Assembly: GCA_963971575.1 (NCBI GenBank)
Contig: OZ020618.1
Span: forward strand, 33,582,731 to 33,646,730
Reading direction: 5' to 3'
Length of the DNA stretch: 64,000 nucleotides
Origin: Liopterus haemorrhoidalis
Taxonomy: Eukaryota > Arthropoda > Insecta > Coleoptera > Dytiscidae
The notes under the pieces are model-generated. The model saw only the letters and a list, made by a program, of their open reading frames with translations. It made no database searches and was not told the origin of the DNA. The position numbers and the translations under genes were made by a program. Of the stretch, positions 32,780 through 43,971 are shown piece by piece. Numbering within the stretch: the stretch's first letter is position 1; each line of letters opens with the position of its first letter.

Positions 32780-35700
32780 CTTACGTGGGTGAAGTCAAAA
32801 GTCAATTAGAGGTAGCGCCGAATAAAGATCTATCCACACACATCAGTGACGTGCACGCTCAGTACCGTGTTACTGCTTCAGTATTGTGTCAGTGCTTCAA
32901 TATCAGTGATGAAAAATATTCTTATACAGAGTTTGAGTTCACCTATCTACACTCGTCCGGCCCAGTGCCTTTAGTGTCATTTCCGTGTCCGTACCGTGAT
33001 ATTGCATATTTTTGCCAACGATATTTTCCTTATTTCACGGATGTGATTTTTGGAATTAGAATATTTTGGAATGAAAATATTGGATATTTAGAATTGCGAA
33101 AAAAAAAAAAAGTGAACCAAGTACAATAACCATAAGTAAATTTCACAGTAGAACAAAAAAGCTAGACACATATTTTTAGAATGAATCTTAATGTAACGCG
33201 TTGCATGTAAATATGCGTCGATTGGTTTACTAGTTGGCGTCTGTAATGTAATTTGATGCAAATTACATTACAGACTACAAAAGACTACAAATTTTGATGT
33301 ATAGATTGTTAGTATTTTTTTTTCTGATTGTCAGTTTTGTATAGGAAACTTGTAAGAACCATACTCTTGTGTCTCCCCCTTAATTATTATTTTATATAGT
33401 GATGACACTGAACTGATACAGCACTGATGTGTGTGAAGAGACCTTAAAAGAGAAGGAGAGACATCTCTTTCAACACCACATTGACATCTATAAAAAGAAA
33501 AATCAAAATTGGTAATAGTGATTTGTGTAAAAAATAACCAAAATCTTTTTATAAAGTTTCACTCCCACTGCCACTTCGTAATTATTTACATAATTATTAT
33601 TTAGTACATACAAATTGTTGTCTGCTTTAACCGCCGTTACAATGAAAAATGGAACATTTTTATTAATTTATATTTATACATTTAAATATGGCTATATGTA
33701 TGCATATAACGCATAGCAGGCTAGCAGAATAGCGTGCGTAAAATTATATATTCCTCCAGATATATGGGTCATTTAAACACTCCCTCTGCTAAATATGACT
33801 ACCCAGAGCTACTAAGGATGAAATATTACATTAATTCTCTTAGTGACACATTTAACGTAAATCATGGTGTTGCTATTTAACTTAATTAAGCGAATGTTTC
33901 CAACCAAAATTATAAATTTTCCTAAAGCTCCTTTTTGCCCTTGATAAAAATCAGTTTTTGATAAAAGTATCGAATATTGAAATATATCTGCATATTTTAA
34001 TATTATTGCAATAAAATATATTTTTATATTGAATAAGTTAACAAATGTGATTAACGATCTGTAGTACGATTTTTATAGTAATTTTTTATATTATTCCATC
34101 TGTATCTGTTTGATTGTTATTTTTCGACTTTTTGAAAACTAATTGACATTTATTAATAAAATTTTACATCTATGTTTTAATCGTAATTTTTTAAGGCTTA
34201 GCTATTCGTAATATTTCAGCTAAACAACATACAGGTGAAATCAAATTAGAACGAATACCGACGTAATCAAATTTGCAGAACATCAAATATTTTTTGTTGA
34301 CTCGAACGAACGTAGGTAGAATAATAATAAATACATATTCCGTTAAAAAAAATAATAAATTCAGTATCACGAACATTCAATAAAATAGGCAGATACAAGT
34401 ACATCGAATCTTTACTTTACATAATCAGTGATGATGAAACCGAAGTTATGCCAGCTGATTATGATATGAGGATTTCGTTTTCGGAAACTATGATTGGATT
34501 AAAAAAGATTTTTTCCGGAGACCAAATCAAAAATAGTCCTTTTTTTATCCCGTAATAGATGAAAAGTAAATCTTTTTCTGTCTAGGCCGATTCGCTTTTC
34601 AAACTACTAGATGCTAACGCCATCTATGTGTCATGTTTTCAGTTACACGGAAACATTTGACAGTTGTTGTGAATAACCTAAATTGACTGTATAGGTGAAT
34701 TGTTTAACATTTTACTATTAATAGTTTATTGTTACACATTTTACTGTTGAGAATTTCAAGTGTTGGAAGCGCTGCAATTTGTTAAAAATTGATCCAGATA
34801 ACAGCAGGACGACAGTGATATATAATATAAATTTTTCTGATTAAAATTACTTCTGGTCGCGCAAAAAATATAATGAGCACCTTTACCAAAACGTTCTTAT
34901 TGTTTTCATCTGTTTGAGGGCCTTGGCTGCGCATCAGTCATTAAATTTACATGCTATTTCAACAATTATGTGGTATTAAAAATGCAATTATGAATGCTAC
35001 TAAAAAAAATAGTACTGTCAAAAACAGCATCATTCTTTGCAAAACATTAAATAGAGTGCATTTGTACCTTTTGTAACTTTTTATTTTGAAATAAAGCTCC
35101 CTTATGCAGTATAATGAAATATTTTTTTATTGCCGCATGACTTTCGCTATAAGGGAATTGTTCTGTATATGAACAGCCTTCGACTTACGTCCTACAGACA
35201 TTTCGACGAATTCATTACCAAGTCGAAATTTATATAGTACAACCTCCCTGAACTATATATTCAGTATATGCTGTAGATATGTTCCTAAAAGCAGGACATA
35301 TAGTTAAGCACTATTAATTATTTGAATTATTTTTATTCTATTTATTAATTTATTTTTTGATTTTTTAATTTTTTTTGTCCTAGAATGTCTATATCTCGGA
35401 ATGAACAGGCGAAAGACCGCATGGACTCGTGAAATGTTCTACCTGTAACGCTATATTTATTTGCTAGCGGGCGATGTCATTGAGCGGCCCTGTTATGTGT
35501 AATGCAGTGAGATAATTGAGTTTGGATTTTAAGTTCAGTGGTTAGTTGCGCAGAAAATTTGTAAATACGCTGGTTATTGTGATTTATTGTTGGTAATTTT
35601 CCGGCGTCTGCGGGGATGATGGCTAATCTAGCTGGTTATCTGCTCTTTTGAGTTAGACAACGTTTTAGTTATGTTTATTAGGCAGGTACTGGAGAGGGCC

Positions 35701-37228
35701 TCAGGTAGCCGTGCGGAAATTTTTAACGGTAAACTTTACGGTCCATGCTGTCGATTTTCATTCACAGATCTCCTGGCGCTCTATAAATAAATTATTTCTT
35801 TTTCCGTCCATCTGATCCGCACGATCTTCCCTACAGGACGCTAACCGCGTACACTAGAGGGTGACGATTGCAAGACCATAGTAGTATGTATATCGGGCGT
35901 GTATGCAATGGGGAGCAAGTCTTAGGCGGCGCCAATGGCTTAGGGAGGCATCGCGAAGACATGTATTACAAATTATACAGTCTTTTTTTATGTTAATTCT
36001 CGGCGATAAAAATAGGGTAATAAATAAATAATTAACTTACTATACTCTATCTCCGAAAGACTGATAGTAATATAATTTATTATTTGTAAAAAGTTATTGT
36101 ATTATCACACAGTAGCGGTAAAACAAAAGCGACAAAATATGAATAGTTCGAAACGAAATATTGTTAAAAACAACCGAGTGTGTCGCACATAGTATATGGG
36201 AATACGAACTAGGGTTAAACACAATAGGCCATAAAAATTTGACCATAAAATTTTGAGGAGAAATATGGTCACAAGGGTGTGTTTAATGATATGATACATA
36301 TGGTCACAGGCGTGCGTTTAATAAAATGATAAATAGTAATATAGAAATACACTAAACCAATTTAAACGTGTTTAAAATGTGTACGCCACTGCTAACTGCC
36401 TGAAAAAATGATTTATTACTATCAGGCTTTCAGAGTATAGAGTATAAATAATAAAATATAACTTTACATTTTAAGTTTATAGGAAGTTCATCGCAAAGTC
36501 GAATGAAGAGGCACCATCTGTATTATTTTGGTATATTATTAGATAATTTAAGCATATAACTACATAAAAGTAACAGTTATTAAATCAATAAGGTAAAAAT
36601 AAATGTACCTGTATAAAAAATGAACATTGTTACTTAATTTATTACTTACCATATCAGATTTTTCACTATGAGCTTGCAATTTTAGTTAATGATAGCTCCA
36701 TATTAGTATGTTTACAAGTTTACCTTTCTCTCGTACTAAATTAGGTATTAGTTCAAATACTTGCATCACATTAGCAGTATATCAAAGATTATACTTACTC
36801 AATAATCGAGCAATGGCATTATATAAAAACTACAAATCAGTATTATTGTATCGTTACTTAATCGTTTTATTTTAAAAATTTAACTATGTAAATTATTTTG
36901 TGAGCAACGTCAATAAACTCGTTGACAATAAACTGATCTCATTCAAATTATTATTAATAGTAAATGGAGGAGTCTGAAGAATTAAAAGGACTGTTCGCAT
37001 TAAAGTAACAAATCATAAAGACAGTGGGATTAAAGGGAGATCTTTAGCTTGTGTCTTTAGACACACATTTTAGAGTGATGTTTTAGAATCAATAAATTGG
37101 TCTTCTGAACAATTATTTTTTGTCTAAAATTGATTTAATTATACAACCTTTGAGTTAAACAATAAGTTTGACAATTAATTTCTGTAAATAGCTAGTACCT
37201 ACAATCTTTTTCTCGACCAACCAGATGT
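32780..37228. other. Long stretch without identified gene
   Basis: The frame at 32785-33129 (114 codons) directly follows the LINE relic and is not recognised. A 16-bp-stem hairpin is at 33239-33275. Imperfect 37-bp direct repeats (TATGGTCACA...GTTTAAT) lie at about 36260-36335, within a segment bounded by CAGTAGCGG (36113) and CGCCACTG (36384), possibly a decayed hAT element without a visible duplication. The block 35380-35960 is somewhat richer in G+C but has no convincing coding frame. Confidence 0.4.
33239..33275. repeat. Perfect hairpin, 16-bp stem
   Basis: The arm GTCTGTAATGTAATTT (33239-33254) pairs exactly with 33260-33275, with a 5-base loop GATGC. Confidence 0.95.
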
Positions 37229-37470
37229 ATCGGGAGGTATTTTGATTATACCGATTTTGACATTTCGAGATTTCGATGGATGTTCACAAATTGAGGTCTC
37301 TACATAACATTTTGACTGTTGACGTCTGTCTGTCTGTCTGTCTGTCTGACTGTCTGTGGACACGTCTAGAACTAATTTTTCCAAACGGATTTTATGAAAC
37401 ATCATTGCCATCATTTGATAAACTTTTGACAAAAATCGGTTAACCGAAAGTGGAAGTTTAGTAATGTCGA
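37229..37470 (+). mobile_element. Family B 5'-side fragment
   Basis: Contains GGGAGGTATTTTGATTATAC, the TTTCGATGGAT and ATTGAGGTCTCTACATAACA blocks, a short (GTCT)n tract at 37325-37350, and the TTTTGACAAAAATCGGTTAA block, in family B order. The terminal TTTTTACC and the 3' half are missing. Confidence 0.65.
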
Positions 37471-37616
37471 AAAAAAAATTGTTTATTTTTATTTTTTTAT
37501 TTTGACTTAGTAAATTATTTTATTTACTAACAACTATATGGATTAGCCAACTGAAATTCTTGATTTATACTACATTCACACTATCAAAATTATAAATTAA
37601 AATTAGTATATTTATA

Positions 37617-37794
37617 TAGTCGGATTTTTGGTATAAGCGGAACTAGATTTTCAAATTTAGTAACTTTTACCGATTGATTGAAGCTAGTGATCATTTTGTT
37701 TGGCAAGAGCCCACTTCAATATATAAAAAGTTAGCTAGCGACAACTTAAAAAAAAAAAAATCCATTTAGTTCCGCTTAAAGGTTTGGCATAGCC
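37617..37794. mobile_element. mariner-type MITE copy
   Basis: The ends contain AAGCGGAACTAGA and ATTTAGTTCCGCTTAAAGG, with TA on both sides. It is about 178 bp and of the same family as 40313-40721. Confidence 0.6.
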
Positions 37795-37837
37795 TATACT
37801 TATAATTATCGTAAATGTTTATTAAAAGTAACTTGGC

Positions 37838-38210
37838 GCGCACTCAAGGGGTGTAGGGCTCACGGGCTTAACCCCCCCCCCCCCCTTCAGGACTAAAAAA
37901 TCACGTGGGTTTACTATTTTTAAAGAACACGTTGGAATTCTAGTGTAAAGGTCATGAGCTTTTTTTTTTTAATCGTAACTTGTATTTTGAAATGAAGACT
38001 CTTTTTTTATGTCATCACTTGCAATATGGAAGTGAAGACCTTTTTTGGTTTTAGATCATCACTTGTAGTTTGGAAATGAGGACCTTTTTTTTAGGTCATC
38101 AGTCGTATTTTGGAAGATAAAGTGCTTTTGTTTAGCACTTATTACCCAGTATTTTCCCGATCCCTACTCTTTTAGTAACATAATATTGTTTTCTAAGCCC
38201 CCCCCCCCGA
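37838..38210. repeat. hAT-MITE-like block with 38-bp minisatellite units and C-runs
   Basis: Starts with GCGCGCACTCAAGGGGTGTAGG-like sequence and a poly-C run (37871-37885). From about 37950 to 38115 there are four imperfect units of TCACTTGTA...GAAGTGAGGACCTTTTTTT..AGGTCA. It ends near another C-run (38199-38208). The unit is the one seen singly at 150-240 and eight-fold at 58840-59165. The element ends are not well defined. Confidence 0.55.
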
Positions 38211-38239
38211 AAAATACGTTAGCCTTCATATTCTTCTAA

Positions 38240-39070
38240 ATTAATACTTTTATTTACTCCAAACTGTTACTCCTTATTTCTAATTGACACATGTGCAGTA
38301 AGCATCTGTCCAACTAAAATTCTATAATTATACTGTTCTGTTTCTATCCATATCTTTCTGTTTTCTGTGACTATAGATATAAATTTCTCCTGCACTGTAA
38401 TTCTTTTCAAATTAAAATAGCTGTCAAATATCGATCGACAAACAAGAAATCGATAGAAGTTTACCGGTACAACGCTAAATGTCAGTGTCTTAATATTAAT
38501 TCCTTAATTTACGTTACGCAATCTACTTAATTTCCACGTAAAAATTTCCAAGTACTAATATAACGTTAATTTTAATTGTGTGTGTTATGGAGTTGGTCGT
38601 GACCGTAAATGAGTATATGTGAAAAAAAGTTGTACTGGTCAACTAGATTTAGCTGACCAGTTTGGAAATAGTTTATTTCTTTATCAGAGTTGCACAAAAT
38701 ATAAAACATGAAGCACAAGAGGTAGTTTTGTGTTTTGTGTTAAATGTTTTTTAACTCTGTTAATTACCTCTTGTAGTTCTTATTTTATATTTCGTGTAAC
38801 TCTGATGAAGAAATAAACTATTTTGAATCTGGTCAACTAGATCTAGTGGCATTATTTATGTCCGCAACCCGCACAACCTTTTTCCACGTTAATTTTAATT
38901 TTTAATTTTGACATTATGAATGCAGCTTTACTTTCAAAAATGTTCAAAGGTATTTAGCATTCTGTGGTGTCGGTCGGTTCTGTAAAAGCTACAGGTAATA
39001 TTTTAAATTATTAAAGGATGACTTTTATTCTGATTTTTTTAGAACAGAATATTTCATTTCAGTTTATGTT
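38240..39070. repeat. Diverged duplicate of 39200-39556, split by a foldback element
   Basis: 38260-38580 aligns with 39220-39540: the words ATTGACACATGTGCAGTAAG/ATTGACGCATGCGCAGTAAG, then TATCGATCGA and GTCAGTGTCTTAAT, occur in the same order. A foldback structure (38650-38838) separates this copy from the TTTTAATTTTGACATTATGA continuation. A lone family B 3' terminus (GGTCGGTTCTGTAAAAGCTACAG) is at 38971-38993. Confidence 0.55.
38650..38838. mobile_element. Foldback-type inverted repeat, arms about 74 bp
   Basis: 38650-38723 and 38765-38838 are inverted copies (for example AATAGTTTATTTCTTTATCA against TGATGAAGAAATAAACTATT), separated by about 40 bp. It is flanked on both sides by CACGTTAATTTTAATT-like or related sequence. 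A foldback MITE is the simplest reading. Confidence 0.7.
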
Positions 39071-39071
39071 G

Positions 39072-39554
39072 CGTTCAGAACCTTGAAATTAGGAATTAGT
39101 ACTTAGAATTAACGTAAATGTTTGTTATACGTAACTGTACGTTATCGTTCACAACCTTCAAAATTAATACTTATACTTATAAATTAAAATTAGAAGTTTG
39201 TAGACTACAAACCCTTACGTTAATTTATAATTGACGCATGCGCAGTAAGCACTTGTCAACCTAAAAATTTCTATGACCATATTTTTTTGTTTCTTTCCAC
39301 ATCTATATGTTTTCCATGAGCATAAATATAAATTTTTCCTCTATTTTAATTCTTTCCAGGACTATGAAACACTCAAAAACCGAATTAGCAAATATAAACA
39401 TCTGTCAAATATCGATCGATAAAGTAAAAATCGATACAAATTTCTGTCAGTGTCTTAATTTATATTGTGAACAGTACTTAATTTCTACGTACAAATTTTA
39501 TGTTAAGTACTAATTTCACGTTAATTCTAATATCTAATTTGCACGTTCTGAACG
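39072..39554. mobile_element. Unclassified MITE with CGTTCAGAAC ends
   Basis: The left end CGTTCAGAAC (39072-39081) is inverted at 39545-39554 (GTTCTGAACG), with further inverted similarity inward (AATTAGTACTTAGAATTAACG and its complement). The target duplication is unclear. It overlaps the segment duplicated at 38260-38580. Confidence 0.5.
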
Positions 39555-39559
39555 AAGCA

Positions 39560-40288
39560 TTACAGTTAATACGTATTAACATAAGAATTATAATTTCATT
39601 ATTGCAGTATTTTATCGAGGTTACAGTCCAGCTAACCTTTGTAATTTTTCTTTACATTTTTCTGTTGTAAGCCTAGAGCTACATATATGTTATTGAAATG
39701 TTTTGTTCATTATTTCGCAACTAAATGACCTTAGATGCTTTGTAATATTTATGAAACTAATCAACAGACAAACGATTATTATTTCAATAGTTTATCGGTT
39801 TACTACAAATGTAGTATAACAGATCAAATTATTTTTATCCTCAAACATCCTTGTAACCACATGTTGAATACTTTCAACATAAATTCTCCAACATTATGTC
39901 ATAGATATTAATAACAATAAGAACATGCTTTTGCTTGTATTTTCCGCTATAGATCCATCCGGTAATACCGGGATTATTACCCGATAGCCAGCTGACATTT
40001 ATGATACAAACTCGCTAGTGTAATGAGAACGGTTATGTTTATTTGATATGTAAACACAAACCCCTGAATCTAAAGTGAAATTTATGTTTGCACATAACAT
40101 TCAGGTCATTTACTAACAAAATAAACTGTTTAAAATGAGTTCATTTACTAATGAAATTCGTGAATGCAGATGATGTTTATTTGAGTTTTACAAACTACCC
40201 CACAATACAGAGAGGAAACTGAATACTTTAAAACAAAGATGTAAAAATAACAAACAGTATTTTGATGCCTCTCCTATAAGTAAAAAAT
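39560..40288. other. No recognisable feature
   Basis: AT-rich with no supported coding sequence or repeat ends. A short GGTAATACCGGGATTATTACC inverted word lies at 39960-39980. Confidence 0.4.
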
Positions 40289-41490
40289 TCATGTGAATTG
40301 TGAATTTTCATACAGTCTGTTTCAAACGGTTAGGCGGAACTAAATAGGAATTTCGTTCTTTTAGGTTGTCACGAGAAGGGATCTTGCTTGGGTTATTTCA
40401 TTTTTCACGTTGGAAAGTCACAATTTAAAATTCCAACAATGAAACCATGGAAACGAATGACTTATGTCAAAATTAAATTATTATTTTTTATATATTTTAA
40501 TGACAAAAAAATTAATAAATGGGAAATTTGTATTAAGAATGACACAAAATATCAAAATATAAAGAAAATGACAATTTAAAATGATATTAACCTTAACCAA
40601 AAAATGTGTATTGTAAGTATGATTTACAAAGCTTAAACAAAACGGTCGAAAAGCACGATTTAAACGATGAAAGTAACTAGATTGCAAAATTTAGTTCCGC
40701 TTAACCGTTTGGAACGGACTGTACATTTCAGGATTTTGTAGGTATTTAATAAATGTAAGAAGCCAACATAATACTGGATGTCTAGGAATATTTCTTCTAT
40801 ACTCACATCAAAATCAACAGTTTTTTGATAATAATTTCTATTGGTTATTTGAGTACTAGGAGCTTCCATTTAATTTTTTTAACACATTTTTTACTTAAAT
40901 TATGTTAAAAAAAAAACGAATTTTAAAAAACTACTTTTAGAACGACTAAGGAACGAAAGATAAAGATACCACACAATAATTTTTTTTTAATATTTCTTTT
41001 TATCAACGACACAAAAAAAATTACATTTTTCAAAAAACAAATCTGGTCAAAAATTCCTGTTGTACTATTCTGGTTCCCATCAATGTTCATTATGAAGATA
41101 TTTTTCAGATTTTTAGATTAACGCCTTAAGAAAAAGGATGGGGGACAAAAGTTTTTTGACATATTTTTGACAAAAATTCCATAAAATAATTTGATTTTTC
41201 AAAAAGAAAAGTTCGCTTGTTCATACACGTATTAAGAGGTATCATTTGGTATGCCACTCAAAATTGAAAATAAAAAAAAAAATTAAATACATAATTGTTT
41301 ATATTTAACTCGGGATGTGTTTTTTTGAACTCTTAGTATTTTTCCTATATGTCAATTAAAGAGTTCTATAAGCATGCCAAATTTCAACTTTCTATGTTAA
41401 GCCGTTTGGCTACAATTTCTACCGTACAGACAGACAGACACATGACATTATAAGGGTTTTTTGGTGGTCATACCTACAAAACCCTAAAAA
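40289..41490 (-). mobile_element. Family A HINE-like element, with MITE in its 3' hairpin
   Basis: Read from the right it starts TTTTTAGGGTTTTGTAGGTAT (41490-41470), has a short GACA tract at about 41424-41440, and ends with the matching subterminal repeat at 40731-40746 and the hairpin region at 40295-40312. A mariner-type MITE (40313-40721) sits within the hairpin arm, which separates the hairpin from the subterminal repeat by 409 bp plus a duplicated TA. The internal tRNA-like module is not apparent in this shorter copy. Confidence 0.62.
40313..40721. mobile_element. mariner-type MITE, 409 bp, TA duplication
   Basis: The left end is CAGTCTGTTTCAAACGG and the right end is CCGTTTGGAACGGACTG. 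The inverted similarity extends through TTAGGCGGAACTAAAT/ATTTAGTTCCGCTTAA, about 33 bp. TA flanks it at 40311-40312 and 40722-40723, the Tc1/mariner target. It is the best-preserved member of the family at 18626, 25149 and 37617. The frames at 40388-40579 and 40481-40687 inside it have no transposase motifs. Confidence 0.78.
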
Positions 41491-41871
41491 GTAATAATAA
41501 AAATAAGTTAACAACATATGATAAACAAAAAAATATTCTGAAAATAAATTATTTTTATTCAATAAAAATATCAATGAAAATATCTGTATATTTTATCCTC
41601 TATTTACACGGTACGGAGGATATATACATAGCGTAAATTGAATTAAATTTTTGTAATTTCCAGATTGACTTGAAGCATAATTCGCATAAATTCATATATA
41701 ACTAGGAACCCGTCGCAAAAAATTTTTGTCTTGTGAGCCCCCTAAGAAAAATGTTTGGCTTCGAAGCCCCTACTAAGAAAAATTCTAGTTATGCGCCTGC
41801 TTTGAATCAATTATCACTCCTCAGTAACCTGCCTTGCACTGCACTTTCAACAATTTAAATCCTAATGTTTT

Positions 41872-41913
41872 CCGTTTCCTTGATGGATTAGAAATAATCC
41901 ATCAAGGAAACGG
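41872..41913. repeat. Perfect hairpin, 19-bp stem with GAAA loop
   Basis: CCGTTTCCTTGATGGATTA (41872-41890) pairs without mismatch with 41895-41913 across a GAAA loop. If transcribed, GAAA would be a GNRA tetraloop. No flanking gene explains it. Confidence 0.96.
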
Positions 41914-41961
41914 GTTCCCACTTGTTCATTTCTAGCACGTAAAATTAAATTACTAAAAATC

Positions 41962-42168
41962 AGTGGCGGGGGCTAGCGCACTAAGGAAAAGGGCGCCGAC
42001 GAGCTTGACTAAGGGGCGCCACATTGCGAAAGTGAGGACCTTTTTTTTTGCTCATCACTTAGATTTTGGGAGGTGAGGACCTTTTTTTGCTCATCACTTG
42101 GATTTTTTTGTCAAGGGTGCCAAAACACAGTTTTGCCCCTAGCGCAAGTTTTCCTTACTGCGGCTCTG
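41962..42168. mobile_element. hAT-type MITE-like block with two minisatellite units
   Basis: The left end is CAGTGGCGGGGGCTAGCGC and the right side is GCCCCTAGCGCAAG...CTGCGGCTCTG, inverted in part. Inside are two units of GTGAGGACCTTTTTTT..GCTCATCACTT. No target duplication is visible, so the exact ends are uncertain. Confidence 0.5.
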
Positions 42169-42271
42169 CGTACAGCAAAATAACTTACAATACGTTGCAC
42201 GTTACAATATATGAGCTATATGTTATTATGATCTGTATTAAAATTAATAGAAAATGTAAATTCCCATGTTA

Positions 42272-42560
42272 TTTTTAGGTCTTCGTAGGTATAATCAAGA
42301 AATAGGTACTTATTCTATCATTTGAGTCTGTTCGTTCGGTAGAAATTGTGGCAAAGTGGGTGGGTTTAGAGAATTGAACACATGTACGAGAAATACTAAG
42401 AAAGATATATCCAGTGCGAAACTTCAAATATCCCGAAGAGCTACTTGACATTTGTTTGTAACCAGAAAAAGGAAAAAGAGAGTATATTTCCATTTTTTAA
42501 ATATATTTTTATCATAAATAAACTCAATTTTTTTCCACGAACGTTTCAGGAGTGACAAAA
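42272..42560 (+). mobile_element. Family A 5' fragment
   Basis: TTTTTAGGTCTTCGTAGGTAT at 42272, followed by GTCTGTTCGTTCGGTAGAAA and the AGAATTGAACACATG block, in family A order without an expanded microsatellite. It fades out near 42500-42560. Confidence 0.5.
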
Positions 42561-42630
42561 AATAAAAAATGTTGCGAGACATATGCCCCGCCAGTTTGTC
42601 TCCTTCGTCTTACTGATAACATCATAAGTG

Positions 42631-42674
42631 CCCCCCCCCCCGAACCATGAGTCCTGTATACGCTGCTGTATATT

Positions 42675-42756
<82 letters not shown>

Positions 42757-42797
42757 CAGTACCTAGCGGAGGATGGCTTAAGACCTAAACCAATACC

Positions 42798-42847
<50 letters not shown>

Positions 42848-42880
42848 CGTATGTACGTATGTATATATATATGGTTAGTG
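42631..42880. repeat. Poly-C and (TA)n microsatellites
   Basis: A C-run at 42631-42640, (AT)n at about 42678-42753, a second (AT)n at 42801-42840 with GTAC variants to 42870. The 102-codon frame across this (42628-42936) translates the repeat and is not a gene. Confidence 0.92.
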
Positions 42881-42884
42881 ACGT

Positions 42885-43971
42885 CTATTTGTTTGATCTT
42901 TTATGCGTGACTGCACTTTTTGTCAACAGGAATTGATAGATCTGATGTTATTTGTGCCCATCAATCAACTCCAAAAGCTCCCCAACATTAAGAGAATTCG
43001 TTTATTTAGCTTATTCTTACTTATTCGTACTAAAACTATTTACTACCACTTCTATTAGACATGTTTTTAACTTATGAAAAACTGGTTGGATCAAATTTAT
43101 ATTTTACTTTGAACAGTGCTTTTAGAAAATTAAAAAATAAATAAATATGCTAACAGTAATAATATAGCAGAGAAGATACACGTATGATTCATATCCTCAG
43201 AACAGTGAGATCGTGTGTGAAACAGAAAGCGGCTAGGAATGTGGCGGAAAGATTCGTCGCGTCTAGACCACCGCACCGGCCCAGTCGCCCACATGTATCA
43301 TCTCGGGCAAATCAACAGGCTTGTTACAAGTAGCGAACTGGATTACCTGTCCAGACGTCATATGTTACATACTGAGATGTTTCCAGGCCTGTATCAAACA
43401 GAGTTGATGGACCTGTGATGTTTAAAAGATAGTGAAATAAAGAGATAAACGCTAACGCGGAAAAAATGTCTCGTATTCTGAATATATTTTATTTATGAAA
43501 TAATTCAAAACAAACATTATTGAAAGCATTAATCATTAAGGTATTAATATTTATTTTGCAGGAACTGTTTTATATGATATTTTTTAACAACGTGAAGGTC
43601 GCCAAGCTTAAACCATTATTTTAAATGCTTAAACCCATTCTACAAAATTCTTCCATCTTTTAACGTTCAAATTTTAATGGACTTTGAAATTTATAGTGTA
43701 ATATTTAACCCAACCATACTCTCTAAAACCCTCAGAAAATACATAGGAGATTTTATTTCACCCAAAAGCCGTCTTCCGAGTCTGTATGAGAACTTAGGAG
43801 GCAGGTCGTGTACCAAGTATAGTTGAAATATTATAATATCTAAAAGTTTTCCAGACTGGAGATAAATGAACGAGAATTTAAAGAGCATTCACATGTGTAG
43901 TTAGTGGATTGGAGAATTTTGGTATATTTATTCAAAACAGTAGAACATACTTAATTACACATTGTAGTTAT
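42885..43971. other. No identified gene; coding-like patch at 43180-43420
   Basis: 43180-43420 has markedly higher G+C than its surroundings and short codon-like stretches in two frames (ILRTVRSCVKQKAARNVAER in one, SELDYLSRRHMLHTEMF in another) separated by stops. It could be a decayed transposon or gene fragment; I do not recognise it. The rest is AT-rich. Confidence 0.35.

Larger units (their letters stand above)
41500..42271. other. No gene; hairpin and hAT-like block
   Basis: Contains the 19-bp hairpin at 41872-41913 and a hAT-like block at 41962-42168, described separately. The remainder is featureless. Confidence 0.45.

Noticed and set aside
32785..33129. 114-codon frame as a gene
   Set aside because: It directly follows a LINE relic, ends in a poly-A-encoded lysine run, and resembles no protein family known to me.
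36113..36391. CAGTAGCGG ... CGCCACTG as a hAT element
   Set aside because: Only about eight terminal bases agree and the flanks (TTATCACA, CTAACTGC) do not match.
42628..42936. 102-codon frame of alternating Y-I
   Set aside because: It translates two (AT)n microsatellites and has no protein character.
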